Positions 1 to 12,959 of a stretch of 64,000 nt of DNA are shown piece by piece. The stretch comes from Eulemur rufifrons (lineage: Eukaryota; Chordata; Mammalia; Primates; Lemuridae), in the NCBI RefSeq assembly GCF_041146395.1, contig NC_090999.1:72855001-72919000 (forward strand). The letters are read 5' to 3'. How positions within the stretch are numbered: the stretch's first letter is position 1; every line of letters begins with the position of its first letter. The position numbers and the translations under genes were made by a program. The notes under the pieces are model-generated. The model was not told the origin of the DNA. It was given only the letters and a program-made list of their open reading frames with translations, and did not search any database.

Positions 1-249
1 TCTGTTCTGCCTTCTAAGGGGTGAGATGACTTTAATTTGAGTGATACACTGAATGCAAAGGAGAACTGAAGAAGTCAAGAAAAGGCTAAGTTATGCAAAA
101 TGTGGGAAGAATAAAACAAGCCCTAAGGAAAGTTGAGTAATGTGATCAAAAAAGCAGTAAATCAGGAGTTGGCAAGACATTGTTGGGTAAAATAGATGAG
201 GGAATTCTGAAAGGAGTGGAACTTCTAAAAATAATGAACATTGAAAGAG

Positions 250-251
<2 letters not shown>

Positions 252-280
<29 letters not shown>

Positions 281-590
281 GAGACAGAGTCTCACTCTGT
301 TGCCCAGGCTAGTGGCGTCAGCCTAGCTCACAGCAACCTCAAACTCCTGGGCTCAAGCGATCCTCCTGCCTCAACCTCCCAAGCAGCTGGGACTACAGGC
401 AATTGCCACCATGCTAGCTAATTTTTTTCTATATATTTTTAGTTGTCCAGCTAATTTCTTCTATTTTTTTTAGTAGAGATGGAGTCTCGCTCTTGCTCAG
501 GTTGGTCTCAAACTCCTGAGCTCAAATGGTTATCCCACCTTGGCCTCCCAGAGTGCTAGGATTATAGGCATGAGCCACCACACACAGCCT
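252..590 (-). mobile_element. Alu SINE, dimeric, minus strand
   Basis: A long T run (252-280) followed by 'gagacagagtctcactctgt' is the reverse complement of an Alu tail and right monomer. The copy runs to the 5' end near 590. The sequence 'tgaaagaga' lies on both sides (242-250 and 590-598), which fits a target-site duplication. The linker between monomers carries the 'tagttgtcca' wording shared with the other Alus in this window, plus a few private changes. Non-autonomous and mobilised by L1; no function is implied. Confidence 0.95.
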
Positions 591-679
591 GAAAGAGACT
601 AGTGTGACATACTTTCTAACCTGAAATAATTAGCAAAACGTGACCCTACTTTTCAAGGATTTGTACTGTAGGGGTTTCT

Positions 680-709
680 CTGTGTGTCTGTGTGTGTGTG
701 TGTGTGTGC
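680..709. repeat. (TG)n microsatellite
   Basis: Dinucleotide TG run with one C interruption near its 5' side. Probably length-polymorphic. Confidence 0.95.
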
Positions 710-1895
710 ACTAGAATACTAGCATGTATTTTGTGTGTTTGCAGTTACATTAATATTAGCATCTAAAGAATAATGCAAAAGGATGACTAGACAGATCCCC
801 AATAATGTGTGATATTTAAATTATAAAGACACAATCAATGAAGATACTTTATTAGATATAAAAACTAACAGAAATCATGATATGTATTTATGTTTATGCA
901 TATATTTATAAATATATAAGATTATAAAATGTGCTTATTTCTAAATCTTCCATTTGTTTTCATGTAAGTCTATACTCATCATTCTTTTTACTTTTGGTTT
1001 CTTTGATTAAAGTTAATAGTATTGTATTAGGAAATGACAAATTGATTTCAGTAGATTTTTAACCATGGGTATTATTGAGCACTTATTACATTTACTATAT
1101 TTTAGGTTTATATTTTTTATTTATATCTTTCTTGAATTGGAAGTAGCAGAAATATGAAATATAACTTTGCAAACTATTTAATACTCATTGCTGTGCAAAA
1201 TCTTTTGTAAATTCTTAGAGAATTTTCTAACATATTATTTACTAATTATGTTGTGTAAAATATTTGTGTGGTTGTCTTTTAAGTACCAAACACCTTTTTA
1301 AACACTTTAGCATAAACAAACTTATATTTAAAGTTATGTAAAATAAAAATGTTGTGTTTTCATGTTAAACAAGAGGAAAATATACATATGGCTGCTTAAT
1401 TACCTAAATTAGATAGATAAATTTAACTATACACCTTTTACCATTCAGTAGATTCTACATTTGTTTTAAAATTGCTGATTTAACATAGTTTAATTCCTTA
1501 AAGACTTTGCCGTTATCCAGATTTATAGACATACTTCACATTTGACTCTATATGATTCTGAAATCTATACCTGGAAATGTATTCTATAAAGATATACACT
1601 ATTATTTTTCACAGTGAAGATTAGAGTGCCTAGTTGAAATATAAAATAAATGAAAATAAGTAAGCCTCGGTGATAGATCAACTTAGCACCTAATTTCCTT
1701 ACCTGGCATACTCATGTATTCTCAAGCCAAGTGACTTTTCCACTATTAGCTTTTATTATGTTTTGGCATATAATTTAACAAGATAAAATAGCAACTAAAT
1801 GTTTTATATGAGTATGCTTGTCTTACTGCTTATATGTTTGCATTGTGTTTCCTTTATTGAGATTGTGATGGCTTTCAAATTTACATCTAAATAAG
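710..1895. other. AT-rich stretch, nothing identified
   Basis: Very AT-rich DNA with frequent stops in all frames. I recognise no repeat family, exon or RNA gene. Confidence 0.6.
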
Positions 1896-1897
1896 TA

Positions 1898-1990
1898 CAG
1901 TAGTCTCTTGTATCCAGGCATTAACATGAGGTTTCAGATACTCATAATCAACCTTATAGTAATGTGACAAATAGTAATCAGTAATTTTAC
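1898..1990 (+). mobile_element. Possible Tigger-type MITE fragment
   Basis: The wording 'acagtagtctcttgtatcc' followed by 'agatactcataatcaacc' resembles the terminal region of mariner/Tigger-derived MITEs, whose consensus reads roughly 'cagt..ccct..gtatcc' then 'gattcaacc'. No matching right end was found, so this would be a fragment. Weak call. Confidence 0.3.
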
Positions 1991-2124
1991 TAAAGTCCTA
2001 ATTTGAATCACTCTTGAATCGAAGCTTTTGTTGACAAAGGTGTTGATGGTCTAGCTAGAAAATTCATCTCAGGGCTGCTTTGTTCTTCTTCACTTGTCAT
2101 ATGCATATTTTATGCTTGTTTTTG

Positions 2125-2660
2125 TTGGGGTTGAGCTCAGGAAACAGAAATTATACCACTTTCAGCAGAAAGTGATTTAATAGTTAATTAAGATCATGCA
2201 GACATATTAGAAGGACAGTGAAGTGAGCTTTATTGTAGATCCCAGGAGGAACTCTCAGAACCCCCAGAACTAACCTACCAAGGGAGTTACTAATTTTGTC
2301 ACCGTTAGAAAGGCAAGAAAGTTAGAAACCACCACAAGAACAATTTAGTTGAAGAACACATTACCATAGCTACAATCCAGGAAGCTGCCCCTACGTCCAC
2401 AGCCGCTATTTCTCGTTGCCCTAAAGAGCCCATGACTGGATGCTGGAAATCTGTTGCAGAAAAAATTCACATATGCAAACCATAGTTGCTAGGAAATAGC
2501 CCAAATCATCAGTGAGATAGCATCTGCCTTATGTATTGGCATTGATTCTTGTGAAATATATCTAATTGTTAAAACCTAATTTGCATTCAGAACTCTAGCT
2601 ATAAGGGACTCTTGGGAATATAGATTTCCAACCCCTGAAATACAGGAAAGCACACTCAAA
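2125..2660. repeat. Old interspersed repeat, family unassigned
   Basis: The text 'aaacagaaattataccac', 'agcagaaagtgatttaata' and the later 'atagatttccaacccctga' have the texture of a decayed mammalian repeat seen many times per genome. I cannot name the family or define its ends. Could equally be unique DNA. Confidence 0.3.
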
Positions 2661-3828
2661 AAAGGTAGAAATGGATGCTGAGAGCTAATTGAACATATTC
2701 TGCCAAAATATTTTAATTATATTTGGAATTTGAAGATTTTATTAAGATCTTAGGATTATTCTTCTAGCATGCCAAAGATCTTTCACTGTACTTAATTTTG
2801 TACTGTGCTTAAACTTCCATTTTAGGAAAAAGAGAAGGCAGGGAGGAGATGGAACTTCCCTTTCTTTACTGCTTTAGTGTGAAAAGGCTGACTCTTTACA
2901 GTACTCCAGAATATGCAAGAAAGAAGGCCTCTACAGTATGTCTTAACATTCCAGGTAGTGTTTAAGATGATTTGTGGTGATGTGTATTCATGTTTTATCC
3001 AAACTTTTACATTTACGTTTGTTAAATATGATGCACAATATAATTTATTAGTACATACTATGCATTTATTTAAAGATAGATATTGATCATACTTGCTCAG
3101 AATATTGTCTTAATAATAATGCATGATGAAAAATATCTGAAGACCACTGGTCAAAACCAACTTCATTTAGTCATATCCGTCACTGAATTATTCTGGTAAT
3201 TCCTGCCCTATACCTGTTCTAGAAAAAGTGTAACTTAAATTTTTTTCTGGCAAGTATATTATTCTCTGTATGATTGGGGTATAAGCTTTATTTTACATGG
3301 GGCACTGCATTTTGTTTGCCTTCCCGGAGTCTAATAGTAACGTGCACCAATATAAAGCACCCTAAACGTCCTATGCCTGAAAAATAGCGGAGGAAGAAAA
3401 GGAAGAGGGAAATGCTCTTTGGGCCTGTTTTATTTTCACACAAAAATGACAAAAAACACAGTCACCATTGCCTGATTTCTCAAGTACACTTTCCAGCTCT
3501 CAATCAAACAAGCAGGAACTTAGAGGCCGTTCAGAGCTCCCTATTCTTTGTCAGATGCACACTTGTCCCTTCCTGGCGGAGCTGCACATATTGTCTGCAC
3601 TACACAACTAGATGTATAATGGCTTTTTTGCAACCTTGGATTGTTCTCCGGGCCCTGGCCACCTACACTGAGCAATAAGGGGACAAAATTGAAGAAGCTT
3701 TTTAGCTTTTATAGCTTATTGATTTTTATATTTTCTGATGTATTAGAGCAATTTTTCAAACGTATCCTCCTTACCTTGATATCTTGAGTGTGGAGAGAGG
3801 ATTTCACATTTATTAGCTTTGCTTTAGC

Positions 3829-3860
<32 letters not shown>

Positions 3861-4810
3861 TAGTCTCAGTGTTATCTCAGAGATATAAATGGTTTGGTAA
3901 AAAAAAATCAATTCTCAGAGTAAAATTCAAAGATAGTGTGCAAGTGTTACATGAAAAGCAGACAACAAGGAATATACTCTTTTCCAACCATGTAACAAAG
4001 ATGGTTTTGAAAAGTACAGTTTCTGGACTGCAGTTAAATTCAGATGCTCAATACTTTTCAAATAGAAAATTTCTATCAAAATGGAGAGCATATAATGTGG
4101 TAAATACTTTTTTATTATCTCTGATCATCCGTGACAGCATTAAAGAAAGAAGTGCAACAGAAATGTCTTCTCCCATGGGAGTAATCTTTTCTCAGAAGTC
4201 AGACACTGAGTCAAGATGTGAAGCATTTCATGGTAAGGATTCTTTGAAGTTTTGCATTTTAAAATAATAGGTCCAAAAAATTATTTTGTGATATTTTAGT
4301 TCACTGTCACATACAAAAGAATTAATTTCCTTCTATTTCAGAGAGTGTATTGCTTTATAGTCAAGAATTTAACTTGAATATTTGCAACTTTTAAACTGAA
4401 ATAGAATCAGGTTGACCAACCCCCCCATTTTTGGAAAAATACATTTCCTAATATATCATTATCATTAAAAATGTCTCAAAAACTGTACTCGTAATATATT
4501 CAAATAGAGAAGAAAACGTCAAGGAATTTTTAGAAGCCCCAAGTATTCCTGCTTCCCCAAATGTCTCCTATTATTTTGATATAATGATTGAACTTTATTA
4601 AATTTTATTTTCCTTGAGGGTATTTTTTTTCTTCAAGAGTTAACTGTTAACAATATAGAGAGCAAATTAAGTTAAATAGATATTTCTGATTTAAAACAAA
4701 TTACAATTTTAGATTTGTTTCATTCTTTACAGTGATCTAAATAAAAAGCTAGAGAATGATAAGTTTTTGTGATGAAGGGAGTAGGAAAGATAAACATAAC
4801 TGACAGTGTT
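2661..4810. other. Unassigned region with an A/TA simple repeat
   Basis: No gene or repeat family recognised apart from an A run joined to a TA run at 3830-3862. An open frame of 159 codons crosses that run (3788-4267) and an 88-codon frame lies at 3412-3678. Neither shows a known domain, and the first encodes a lysine run and Tyr-Ile repeats directly from the microsatellite. They are treated as chance open frames. Confidence 0.5.
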
Positions 4811-4814
4811 GAGT

Positions 4815-4945
4815 CAATTACTGCATGACCATAATAAGTTACTAAACCTCTCTGATAATGTTCGTTCATCTATACATTGGGAATATGATAGTTAAACACA
4901 GGTAGTTTTGAGATCAAACGATATAACTGGCATGAAAGACAAAGC
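4815..4945 (-). mobile_element. Probable MIR SINE, minus strand
   Basis: The order 'gttactaaacctctctga', then 'ttcatctatacattggg', then a short gap and 'aactggcatgaaag' follows the reverse complement of the MIR core ('cctcagtttcctcatctgtaaaatggg'). Strongly diverged. Confidence 0.55.
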
Positions 4946-4949
4946 ACTC

Positions 4950-6840
4950 AATCAGGGATGTAGGGTGTACTCAACAAAATGGCAGAACAATTTCTTGATG
5001 GTTCCATCTCATTGCTTATGAATGCTTTTGATTTAGGGAGTATTACATTTGGAAAGTAGCGCAGATGGCCAGTAGATGTGGTGCAAATGATGGGAGGTAT
5101 TATACAAGTCAAGTGATATAAACTCATCCCAGGAAAAACATAGGGACTACTTGAAGGAAAAAGAAGAATAGATTCTGGAAGGAAAATGTGGGGAAAAGAA
5201 GTGAACAATTTCAACTGCATTCTCATTTTACCTAAGACTTTCCCTGAGTTTTGCTTTCATATGTACAGAAGTTTTATTTTAAATTGTTTTTTTCTTTTCT
5301 TTTTTTTTTTTTTTTAAAAAAAATATCTAAAAGCTGTGAAGCCTCAAGTTGCCGTGACATTGGTTTATAAGCATTCTTTTCTGGGACTCAAGTCTTCAGT
5401 GTCAATGGGCTATTGCACATCATGTCCTCAGCTTCTGAAGTTATTGAGAGTTGTCCATTTTAATTAGCTCATTTATATCTTCTGGCAAGGAACAATATGC
5501 CAGTGTGGAATATACCTTCTTTAGTTCACTTTAGTGAATGAAGGTAGGGGTCAGGCATCATGGTTGGAAAACTGTCACTTAATTCTCAGTGGCAGTGTGA
5601 ATGCTCTAAATAGAGAATGGGCACCCCTAGGCTCCTTATACAATTGGAGTAAATCTCCATATGGTCTTTACCTCATTTCCTATCCCATACCTTCTTTTCA
5701 TACTTGAAAAGCAACTGCAAAGCACTGCCATCAGTTCTGCTTTAGGAGCAAGGAACAAAGATGATCTGACAGCCCATTCTGTGATCATCCCACAGCAGAT
5801 TTCTGGAGTCCAGCCCAGTCTTTGGAATTTTCACTGACGTTCTGAGCAGTGGTAAATCCCCTTCACCTGACCCCGATGGCTTCGACTTCAATTTTCTGAC
5901 AAGCTTGTTTTGAACAAATGACTGGGAAAAGAGAACAGTTGGAGTTGAAGGGAGCAGGCTTTCTAATACATTGAATGAGAGCAGTACAGCCTTGAGTAAA
6001 CACTGACTTACATTGCTGCTCCAATCACTACCTCAATGGATTATCTGCCAGACGTGTACTGGTTGTGTAAATGAGGATTTTCCAAGCACGGTTTAGCTTG
6101 AACTTTCTTGGACAGGATCTGTAAATGGTCTTCATTTCTTCTACAATTTACTAATACTCTACCTTGTATCATTTGCTTTTCATAAATGGCCTCTTTTCCA
6201 TTTTTCTCAGCAAGTATTCCATTATATAATATTAAGCGTTATATAGATTATGGTCCAAGCCAGAATACACTTGAGAGTGGAAGAGGGTGGGACAGAGAAT
6301 ATATAATCAGAACTCTAGGACAGGAGGACAAACAGGCATAAACTGGGATATCCCAGGCAAAAACTGACACAAATGATCACCCTAATATAGTACCCATTTT
6401 TTTTATCTCTTAGGAAAGATTAAGGCTTTTGGCAACAATAGGCTTGGATTAAACATTTAGATATAATTATATTTAAAGGATTATCTGTCATGGTGAATTG
6501 GAGCAAGAACAACTTGAGGTTAAAGAAGTAGCCCCTCAGCTGATTCTGATCCTGCCCTTGTAAGAATTATGGAGAAAATGCCTTTAATAATACCTACATT
6601 TGGAGTTTTGAGAATTAAATGAGATACTATTTTGGAAAATGCCTTTTAAGCTACATAACTCTATCAAAATTTTAAAATATCCATAAGCAAAGTGTGTGAA
6701 AGCAGAGAATCATGGGTTGGTAACACTATTTGAAAATACATCTATTTTAACAATATAATTCTTAATAACAAAGATAATTTTGCTATTATAGATATAAAAT
6801 TTATATTGCTGGTAATGAAGGATTTTTTGTGGGGGTATTA
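4950..6840. other. Unassigned unique-looking region
   Basis: Contains a T-rich run near 5287-5320 and otherwise mixed-composition DNA with no recognised repeat or exon. The part from about 5330 to 6100 is less AT-rich than its surroundings and free of obvious repeats. It would be the first place to test for a conserved non-coding element. Confidence 0.5.
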
Positions 6841-6849
6841 TCTAGGGTC

Positions 6850-7620
6850 TATATTAGAAAAGTAGAAATAACTTATAGTCTCACCATCTTAAGGATCTTA
6901 AATATTATCAACCTATCTCAAAGGGTATCAAGGAGGCCTTTTTTCCCATTGCCCTGATGGTTAGTGCCTAGCTCCCTTTCAGCCATATTAATGCTACCAA
7001 GCAGTTTCTGGGCCATAGTTTTGGTTTCTTCTACTGAACATGCTGTTCATTCTCTACAACATAGCTTGGCTGTGTATTTTTCAAATCTTTCTACTCTGCT
7101 TCTCTCTCCTCCAGCAGCTCACTGTAAGCAGTTAGAAGTAACCACCAGTTACTGAGTGCAGCCTGAGCGCTTAGCTGCTTAGAAATTTCTTCCACCAGAT
7201 ATGCTGTTCCATTAATCTTAAGTTCAGCCTTTCACAAAGTCCCAGGGCATGGAGACCATTCAACCAAATTCCTTCTTGCTATATAACAAGGATGCCCTTT
7301 ACTCTAATCCCCAATAGGATATTCCTCATTTCCATCTGAGACCTCATCAGAATGGCCTTTACTGTCTGTATATCTATCTATCAGCATTTTGGTCATGACC
7401 ATTTAACCAATCCCTATGAAGTTCCAGACCTTCCCTAGTCTTCTCATCCTCTGAATCCTTCTCAGAATTATCCTTAATGCTCTATTCACAGCAATACAGG
7501 CTTTTTGTCACTGCTCCTCTAAATTTTTCCAGCCACTACCCATTATCCAGTTTGAAAGCTGCTTCCACATTTTCATGTTATCTGCATAGCCACACCCCAT
7601 TCCTCAGTACCAATTTTCTT
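6850..7620 (-). mobile_element. MaLR (ERVL-type) internal sequence, minus strand
   Basis: The text matches the reverse complement of the non-coding internal region of MST/THE1-type MaLR elements: 'aatttcttccaccagatat', 'ttccatctgagacctcatc', 'cagcattttggtcatgacc', 'gcttccacattttcatg' and finally 'ctcagtaccaattttctt' just before the LTR. MaLR internal parts are normally degenerate and I see no retroviral protein motif. It directly abuts the LTR at 7620-8049, so the pair is one partial element. The opposite LTR is not seen. Confidence 0.75.
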
Positions 7621-8049
7621 TCGTAGTCTGTTTAGTGTTGCTATAACAGAATACCTGAGGCTCAGTAATTTATAAAGTAAAGGGATTTATTTGGCTTATG
7701 ATTCTGGTGGCTGGATAGTTCAAGAGCATGGCACCAGCATCTGTTTGGCTTCCGGTGAGGGCCACATGCTGCATCAGAACATGGCACGGGGGAGAAAGGC
7801 AAGTGGGTGTGTGCAAAGAGACATACATGAGAGGCTGGGCTTACTGTATAGCAACACACTTTCACAGAAACTATTCCTGCAAGAGTGAGAATTCGCTTAT
7901 TTCCAAGAGGTGGCATTCATCCATTCATGAGGGTAGTGCCTCCATGATCCAAATACCTCTCAACAGGCCCCTCTCAACAGATCCCTCAACTGCCATATTG
8001 GGGATCCAATTACAACATGATTTTCAGAGGGAACACACTCCAACCATGG
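7620..8049 (-). mobile_element. MaLR LTR (MST/MLT1-like), minus strand
   Basis: Read on the minus strand, the LTR starts near 'tgccatggttggagtgtg' and ends with the wording 'ttataaattactgagcctca' and 'ctgttatagcaacacta'. This is the characteristic 3' end of ERVL-MaLR LTRs. The minus strand carries an AATAAA-type signal near the 'aaataaatccctttacttt' text. With the internal sequence on its left it would be the 5' LTR of a minus-strand copy. Open frames here (65, 84 and 130 codons) are incidental. Confidence 0.85.
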
Positions 8050-8329
8050 CACATCCAAAGTTCACTTTTAAGGATCTGTTTATTTGTAAAGTACGCTGTG
8101 AAAGTACACTGCACCTTTAAAATGGGGGTTAGACATTCAGAAAAATCTTTCTGTACTGATGACACTGGATTTAGTTTTAAATAGAGAGAAGAAATAGATA
8201 ATATATAAAGCATGAGTATAGAGAAAGAAAGAGAGAGATAGAAGAAGGAAACACAGAGAGAAAAAATTATTGCATTCTATGTGATACATTACAGAAATAG
8301 AAAATTCCCTCCTAATATTCAGCTTTCAT

Positions 8330-8700
8330 GAATCCTAATGCAGGGACAGACACTAAACATGTCAACAAATAAATTAACATGTTGCTTTTTGATTGTGTTA
8401 AAAGCAGTGGAAGAAATCAACAGAGTGATGTCACAGAAAGGTTTGAGGATGAGTGGAATAAACTTAGAAAGGGTCACCAGTGAAGGCCATTCTGAGGAAA
8501 TGCAATTTTAGCTTGGCCTTGGAGGATGAAAATGAGCCTACCATGTGAAAAGCAGTGCAAGACCTGCATCACATGAAATACTTTAGGATTTGAGGAGTGG
8601 GGAAAAAAAGCTGGAGTCAGTAAGCAAGGCAGGAAATGAGAGGAGAGGGATGGATAGGGGTCAGTTCTCACCCACTCTCCAGTAGCTTACAACCAGGGGA
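8330..8700 (-). mobile_element. L2 LINE fragment, minus strand
   Basis: The purine-rich wording ('agggacagacactaaac', 'gtcaccagtgaaggccat', 'gcttggccttggaggatga', 'tgtgaaaagcagtgcaaga') follows the reverse complement of the L2 3' region, which encodes the end of the reverse transcriptase protein and the 3' UTR. No intact reading frame remains. Confidence 0.7.
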
Positions 8701-8704
8701 GTAC

Positions 8705-8850
8705 GCTACCATGCTACTTTGGGGACATTTGGAAATGTATGGTTGTCATGATGTATGGAGATGGGCACCTGCTGACAATTAATACCCAGGGACCAGTGAT
8801 GCTAACTGTCCTATAGGACCATCCCTCACAATGGAGAACTCTTCTATTCT
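8705..8850. mobile_element. Possible hAT-derived MITE
   Basis: The text 'ggggacatttggaaatgta', 'ggttgtcatgatg', 'gggaccagtgatgctaac' and 'ccatccctcacaatgga' resembles a common mammalian MER-class hAT MITE. Terminal repeats are eroded; family not named. Confidence 0.5.
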
Positions 8851-8859
8851 CAATGACCA

Positions 8860-10680
8860 TATAACCACCCATCAACTCCTTCCCTGTTGAAAAATACCCA
8901 TGGGGTTTCTATTTATGATAATGAGCTTTAGATATGGTTCTAAATACATTGAGAATAAGATTTTATACACAGGAATGATATGATCTGAATTAAATGTGTA
9001 AAATAGATAGTTATGTGGGAAATGGTTGGTGGACTCCATTAGCTGTGTCATCCTAAAGATTTGGGAAAAAACGTTTGTATTTGCAACCAAAATAATACTT
9101 TGAAACTGGACTACTACCACTTTTTTCTGCCTTTGTAGTCAAATGTATGCTTTCACTAAAGGGACAAAGAATAATCTAAATCATGAAGCACTACTTTAAT
9201 TCATATTTTTATAATTTTTGGAATTTCATCATCTATATGACCCTAAACAAAGATCAAATATTGAATTAGATAATCTCAATTCTGGCCTCTTCACAAACTG
9301 AAAGTGCCAGCAATTTTACGTAAATCTCTGGAGCTAAATTGCAGTTTTTATTAGCATTTTAAAAGCCAACATTAACACTAAGTTTTCAATCAAGCAACAC
9401 ATAACCGTTTAACCCTATGACTCATTACCATTCCTGTCAGATGCCAGGCTGGCTTGAGGTACACAGCTAAGGAGCTGGAATGCCCCTGCACTTACTTGAA
9501 TGCTCCCATTACCTTGCTTTCTGCATTCAGATCCTGTGTAGGCTGAATGTTAGGATGTGGATAATGACGCTCTCCTCGATCCTGTGGCCCCATCAACACC
9601 TGTGTCTATTAATTCAGGACCTCATTTCAGTCCCCCTTCATTACTGACACCAAACTACCTCTTGCCTAGTCACAATAAAATATATTCAAATCCTCTTAAC
9701 ACAGTTCCTTCTGCTTAAGGAATTTTCCAGTAGTGACTACAAAGGTTTCAACCTGGGGAGCGATACACACCAGCTGTGTGATTTGCTAAAGTAGGAGGTC
9801 ATTCTAGGATTACAAAAATATATCATCACAAAGTCATAACATTTTGCAACAGGGAGAGACTATGTGTTGCAAATACAAATGTATAGAGACACAAGCAAGT
9901 AACAACATGAGTAAAGTGGGCATCATGTTTCGCACTCGGGAGAATTAGGATAGTGGAAACTGTGTAGAGTGGCCCCTTCTGAGAGCAAACACTGTTGCCA
10001 TATGTGGCGTGAAAAGGAACATGGCTCTCGCCACCTGTTATTTCTTTTAAAAGGAAGTTAGAAATCCAGACTCTAAAAAATTACTCAGTTTGGGACTAAA
10101 AAATCATGAATATAAGTTGCCAATTTAAAATATCTGAGAGTCCACTCTCCTATTTCACAGAGAGATTCAACATGTTTCTCAGACTGAGCGAGAGAATGAT
10201 ATAAGTAGTGGAAAAACCAGAAATAGAATCAGAGAGATCCTGGTTTTCAATTCATTGTTCTTTAAGTGTCAATTAATCTTTTTGTTTATCTCTATTACAA
10301 TGTCAAGCCAACTGAGTCAAGAACACCTTCTCAGTATGTGTTTTTAGCTAAGCGGGACAGATTTGTGCAGTACATTCTACGTGATGGGTGCTTTCTCTTG
10401 GTGTGTATTACAAGTTATAGAAAAACACTTTTGAGACATGGCTTCAGAAAATGGAATCACAGATACATGTAAAAGATTAGTCAGGTATAGATTAATGTTG
10501 ATTTGTCATATCCAAGGAGCTCTAAAAGCATGGACAAGTTGAAAGAGCAATATATGACAATTTAGCCAGTTTAACATATAAGACTAATGTGGGAGAGGTT
10601 ATCAAATACCAATTCATCAGAACTTCATTTTTAAAGATATTCTGAGTAGCTGTGAATACTATTTAAATAATCATAGTAAT
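8860..10680. other. Unassigned region
   Basis: No gene, RNA or repeat family recognised. The 82-codon frame on the minus strand near 8872-9120 and the 68-codon frame at 10266-10472 have no domain or splice context and are treated as chance. Confidence 0.5.
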
Positions 10681-10694
10681 AAAATCACATTACT

Positions 10695-11024
10695 GGCCGG
10701 GTGTGGTGGCTCACACCTGTAATAATCCTAGCACTCTGGGAGGCCGAGGCAGGAGGATCGCTTGAGGTCAGGAGTTTGAGATCAGCCTGAGCAAGAATAA
10801 GACCCCATCTCTACTAAAAATAGAAAAAATTAGCCAGCCAACTAAAAATAGAAACAAAAAATTAGCCAGGCGTGGTGGTGAGCACCTGTAGTCCCAGCTA
10901 TTTGGGAGGCTAAGGCAAAGAAGATTGCTTAAGTTCAGGAGTTTGAGGTTGCTGTGAGCTAGGCTGACACCATGGCACTCTAGCCTGGGCAACAGAGTGA
11001 GATTCTGTCTCAAAAAAGAAAAAA
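10695..11024 (+). mobile_element. Alu SINE, dimeric, plus strand
   Basis: Begins with 'ggccgggtgtggtggctcac' and ends in an A-rich tail. A 13-bp target-site duplication 'aaaatcacattac' is perfect on both sides (10681-10693 and 11025-11037). The middle A-rich linker contains a duplicated 'aaaattagccag' module typical of this window's Alu type. Confidence 0.97.
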
Positions 11025-11103
11025 AAAATCACATTACCTTATATGTATTTACTACATGAATCAAAGTAAATAAATTCCTATTTATTTTGTTACAAGTCTA
11101 AAT

Positions 11104-11108
<5 letters not shown>

Positions 11109-11139
<31 letters not shown>
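11109..11139. repeat. (TA)n microsatellite
   Basis: Uninterrupted TA dinucleotide run. Prone to length change and to DNA unwinding. Confidence 0.95.
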
Positions 11140-11144
<5 letters not shown>

Positions 11145-11249
11145 TCAGGAGCTTGCATTTTTCTTAAATATTTGTTAAGTGATAATTTGGAGGAAAGGCT
11201 GATGTAAACAGTATTGTGCCTCTTTAGTGGATATTTCGGTCAGTCTGAT

Positions 11250-11728
11250 GCCAAAAGAACAAAAGTCATTCTATAAAAAATACACCTGCACCCGAATGTT
11301 TATAGCAGCATAATTCACAATTGCAAAGATGTGGAAACAACCCAAATTCCCATCAATTCATGAGTGGATTAGTAAAATGTGGCATATGTATACCATGGAA
11401 TATTACTCAGCTATAAGAAATAACGGTGATATAGAATCTCTTTTGTTCTCCTGGAGAGAGTTGGAACCCATCCTATTAAGTGAAGTATCCCAAGAATGGA
11501 AAAATAAGCACCACATGTACTCACCAGCAAATTGGTTTCCCTGATCATCACCTAAGTGCACATTTGGGAATAACACCAATTGGGTGTCTGACAGATGTGG
11601 GGGGTAGGGGAAGGGGATGGGTGTATATCTACACAATGAAGCTCTTACTTGGGGAGATGGGAGGGGCATGGGAAATATACATAACCTGAACTTTTGTACC
11701 CCCATAATAAGCTGAAAAAAAAAAAAAA
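11250..11728 (+). mobile_element. L1 LINE 3' end, plus strand, 5' truncated
   Basis: Starts in the end of ORF2 / 3' UTR with 'aacaaaagtcattctataaa', passes through 'tttatagcagcataattcac', 'caaagatgtggaaacaaccc' and 'ggaatattactcagctata', then a G-rich 3' UTR tract and an A tail (11716-11728). A 5'-truncated L1. Its 3' UTR segment from about 11520 to 11650 is closely related to the first part of the insertion at 43122. Confidence 0.92.
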
Positions 11729-11739
11729 CTCACAGTTTG

Positions 11740-12243
11740 TGGAAGAATTTGTATTGAAGAGGGCAGTTTATGTGTAAGGAGGAAATATGCTTAGCTCAAA
11801 GTTATAAAAGGAAGAAGTTTAAATTAATTTTTAGGAAAACACGTGCATATGTATACATTTATAAACTTAGTATAAATAAAAATGTAAGAAGTTGAAAAAG
11901 TGGGAAACAACTAAACAACTGAGCAACAACTGCATCCAACGATCCTCTATATATTTTTTAAACTACTATAAAGCTAGGTAATAAAGTACATGCAGAAGTG
12001 ATAAAAATGTGCCACAGATCATCTTTTGTTGTGATGAATTTCAAGTTTCATATTATATTTGAATCTCAGTGTTCTGAAACTGTTAAACTTCAGTTGCTCA
12101 TTGATTAGAGTTAACATATTTTAAGTATATGGAAAAACTCATTATAGTGGTATTCACAGAAACAGTTTAATCTGCATAATTCTGAAACTTGTTTATCTAC
12201 ATCTTTATCAATGCTAGTATTTATTAACAATAATTATAATTTA
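11740..12243. other. AT-rich region, nothing identified
   Basis: No reading frame, repeat family or RNA gene recognised. Confidence 0.6.
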
Positions 12244-12258
12244 CAAGCTTCATTTTTA

Positions 12259-12610
<352 letters not shown>

Positions 12611-12629
12611 TCAAGCTTCATTTTTAAAG

Positions 12630-12950
12630 CTTCTCTGAAGAGCCTCTATATCCCAAACGATAGAATGGGATCTGAAATTTGACATGGAAATTCTAAAAGG
12701 TAGATCCCCAATCCAGCTGTCACTGCCACATTTCTTTAACCTTCTACTCTCTCCAAAATTACCAAGATTTCCAAAAGAATGAAAGAAGATATTTCTTCAT
12801 TTTTTATTACAAATATGGACTGACGTGTCTTCTATCTGCTACATACTTTTCTAGGAATTAGGGGTACATCATTTCACATGGGAAAAATATCCCTTCACTG
12901 ATGCAGCAGAAAATTTTTTTTCTAGTGCATAAAGACAAACAATAACTAGG
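12630..12950. other. Unassigned short region
   Basis: Nothing recognised between the Alu and the L2 that starts near 12960. Confidence 0.5.
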
Positions 12951-12959
12951 TAAATGCAT

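Noticed and set aside
7662..8120. Overlapping 65-, 84- and 130-codon frames on both strands
   Set aside because: All lie in the MaLR LTR and follow its consensus; not coding.
11329..11705. Three overlapping frames up to 100 codons
   Set aside because: They fall in an L1 3' UTR on sense and antisense strands.
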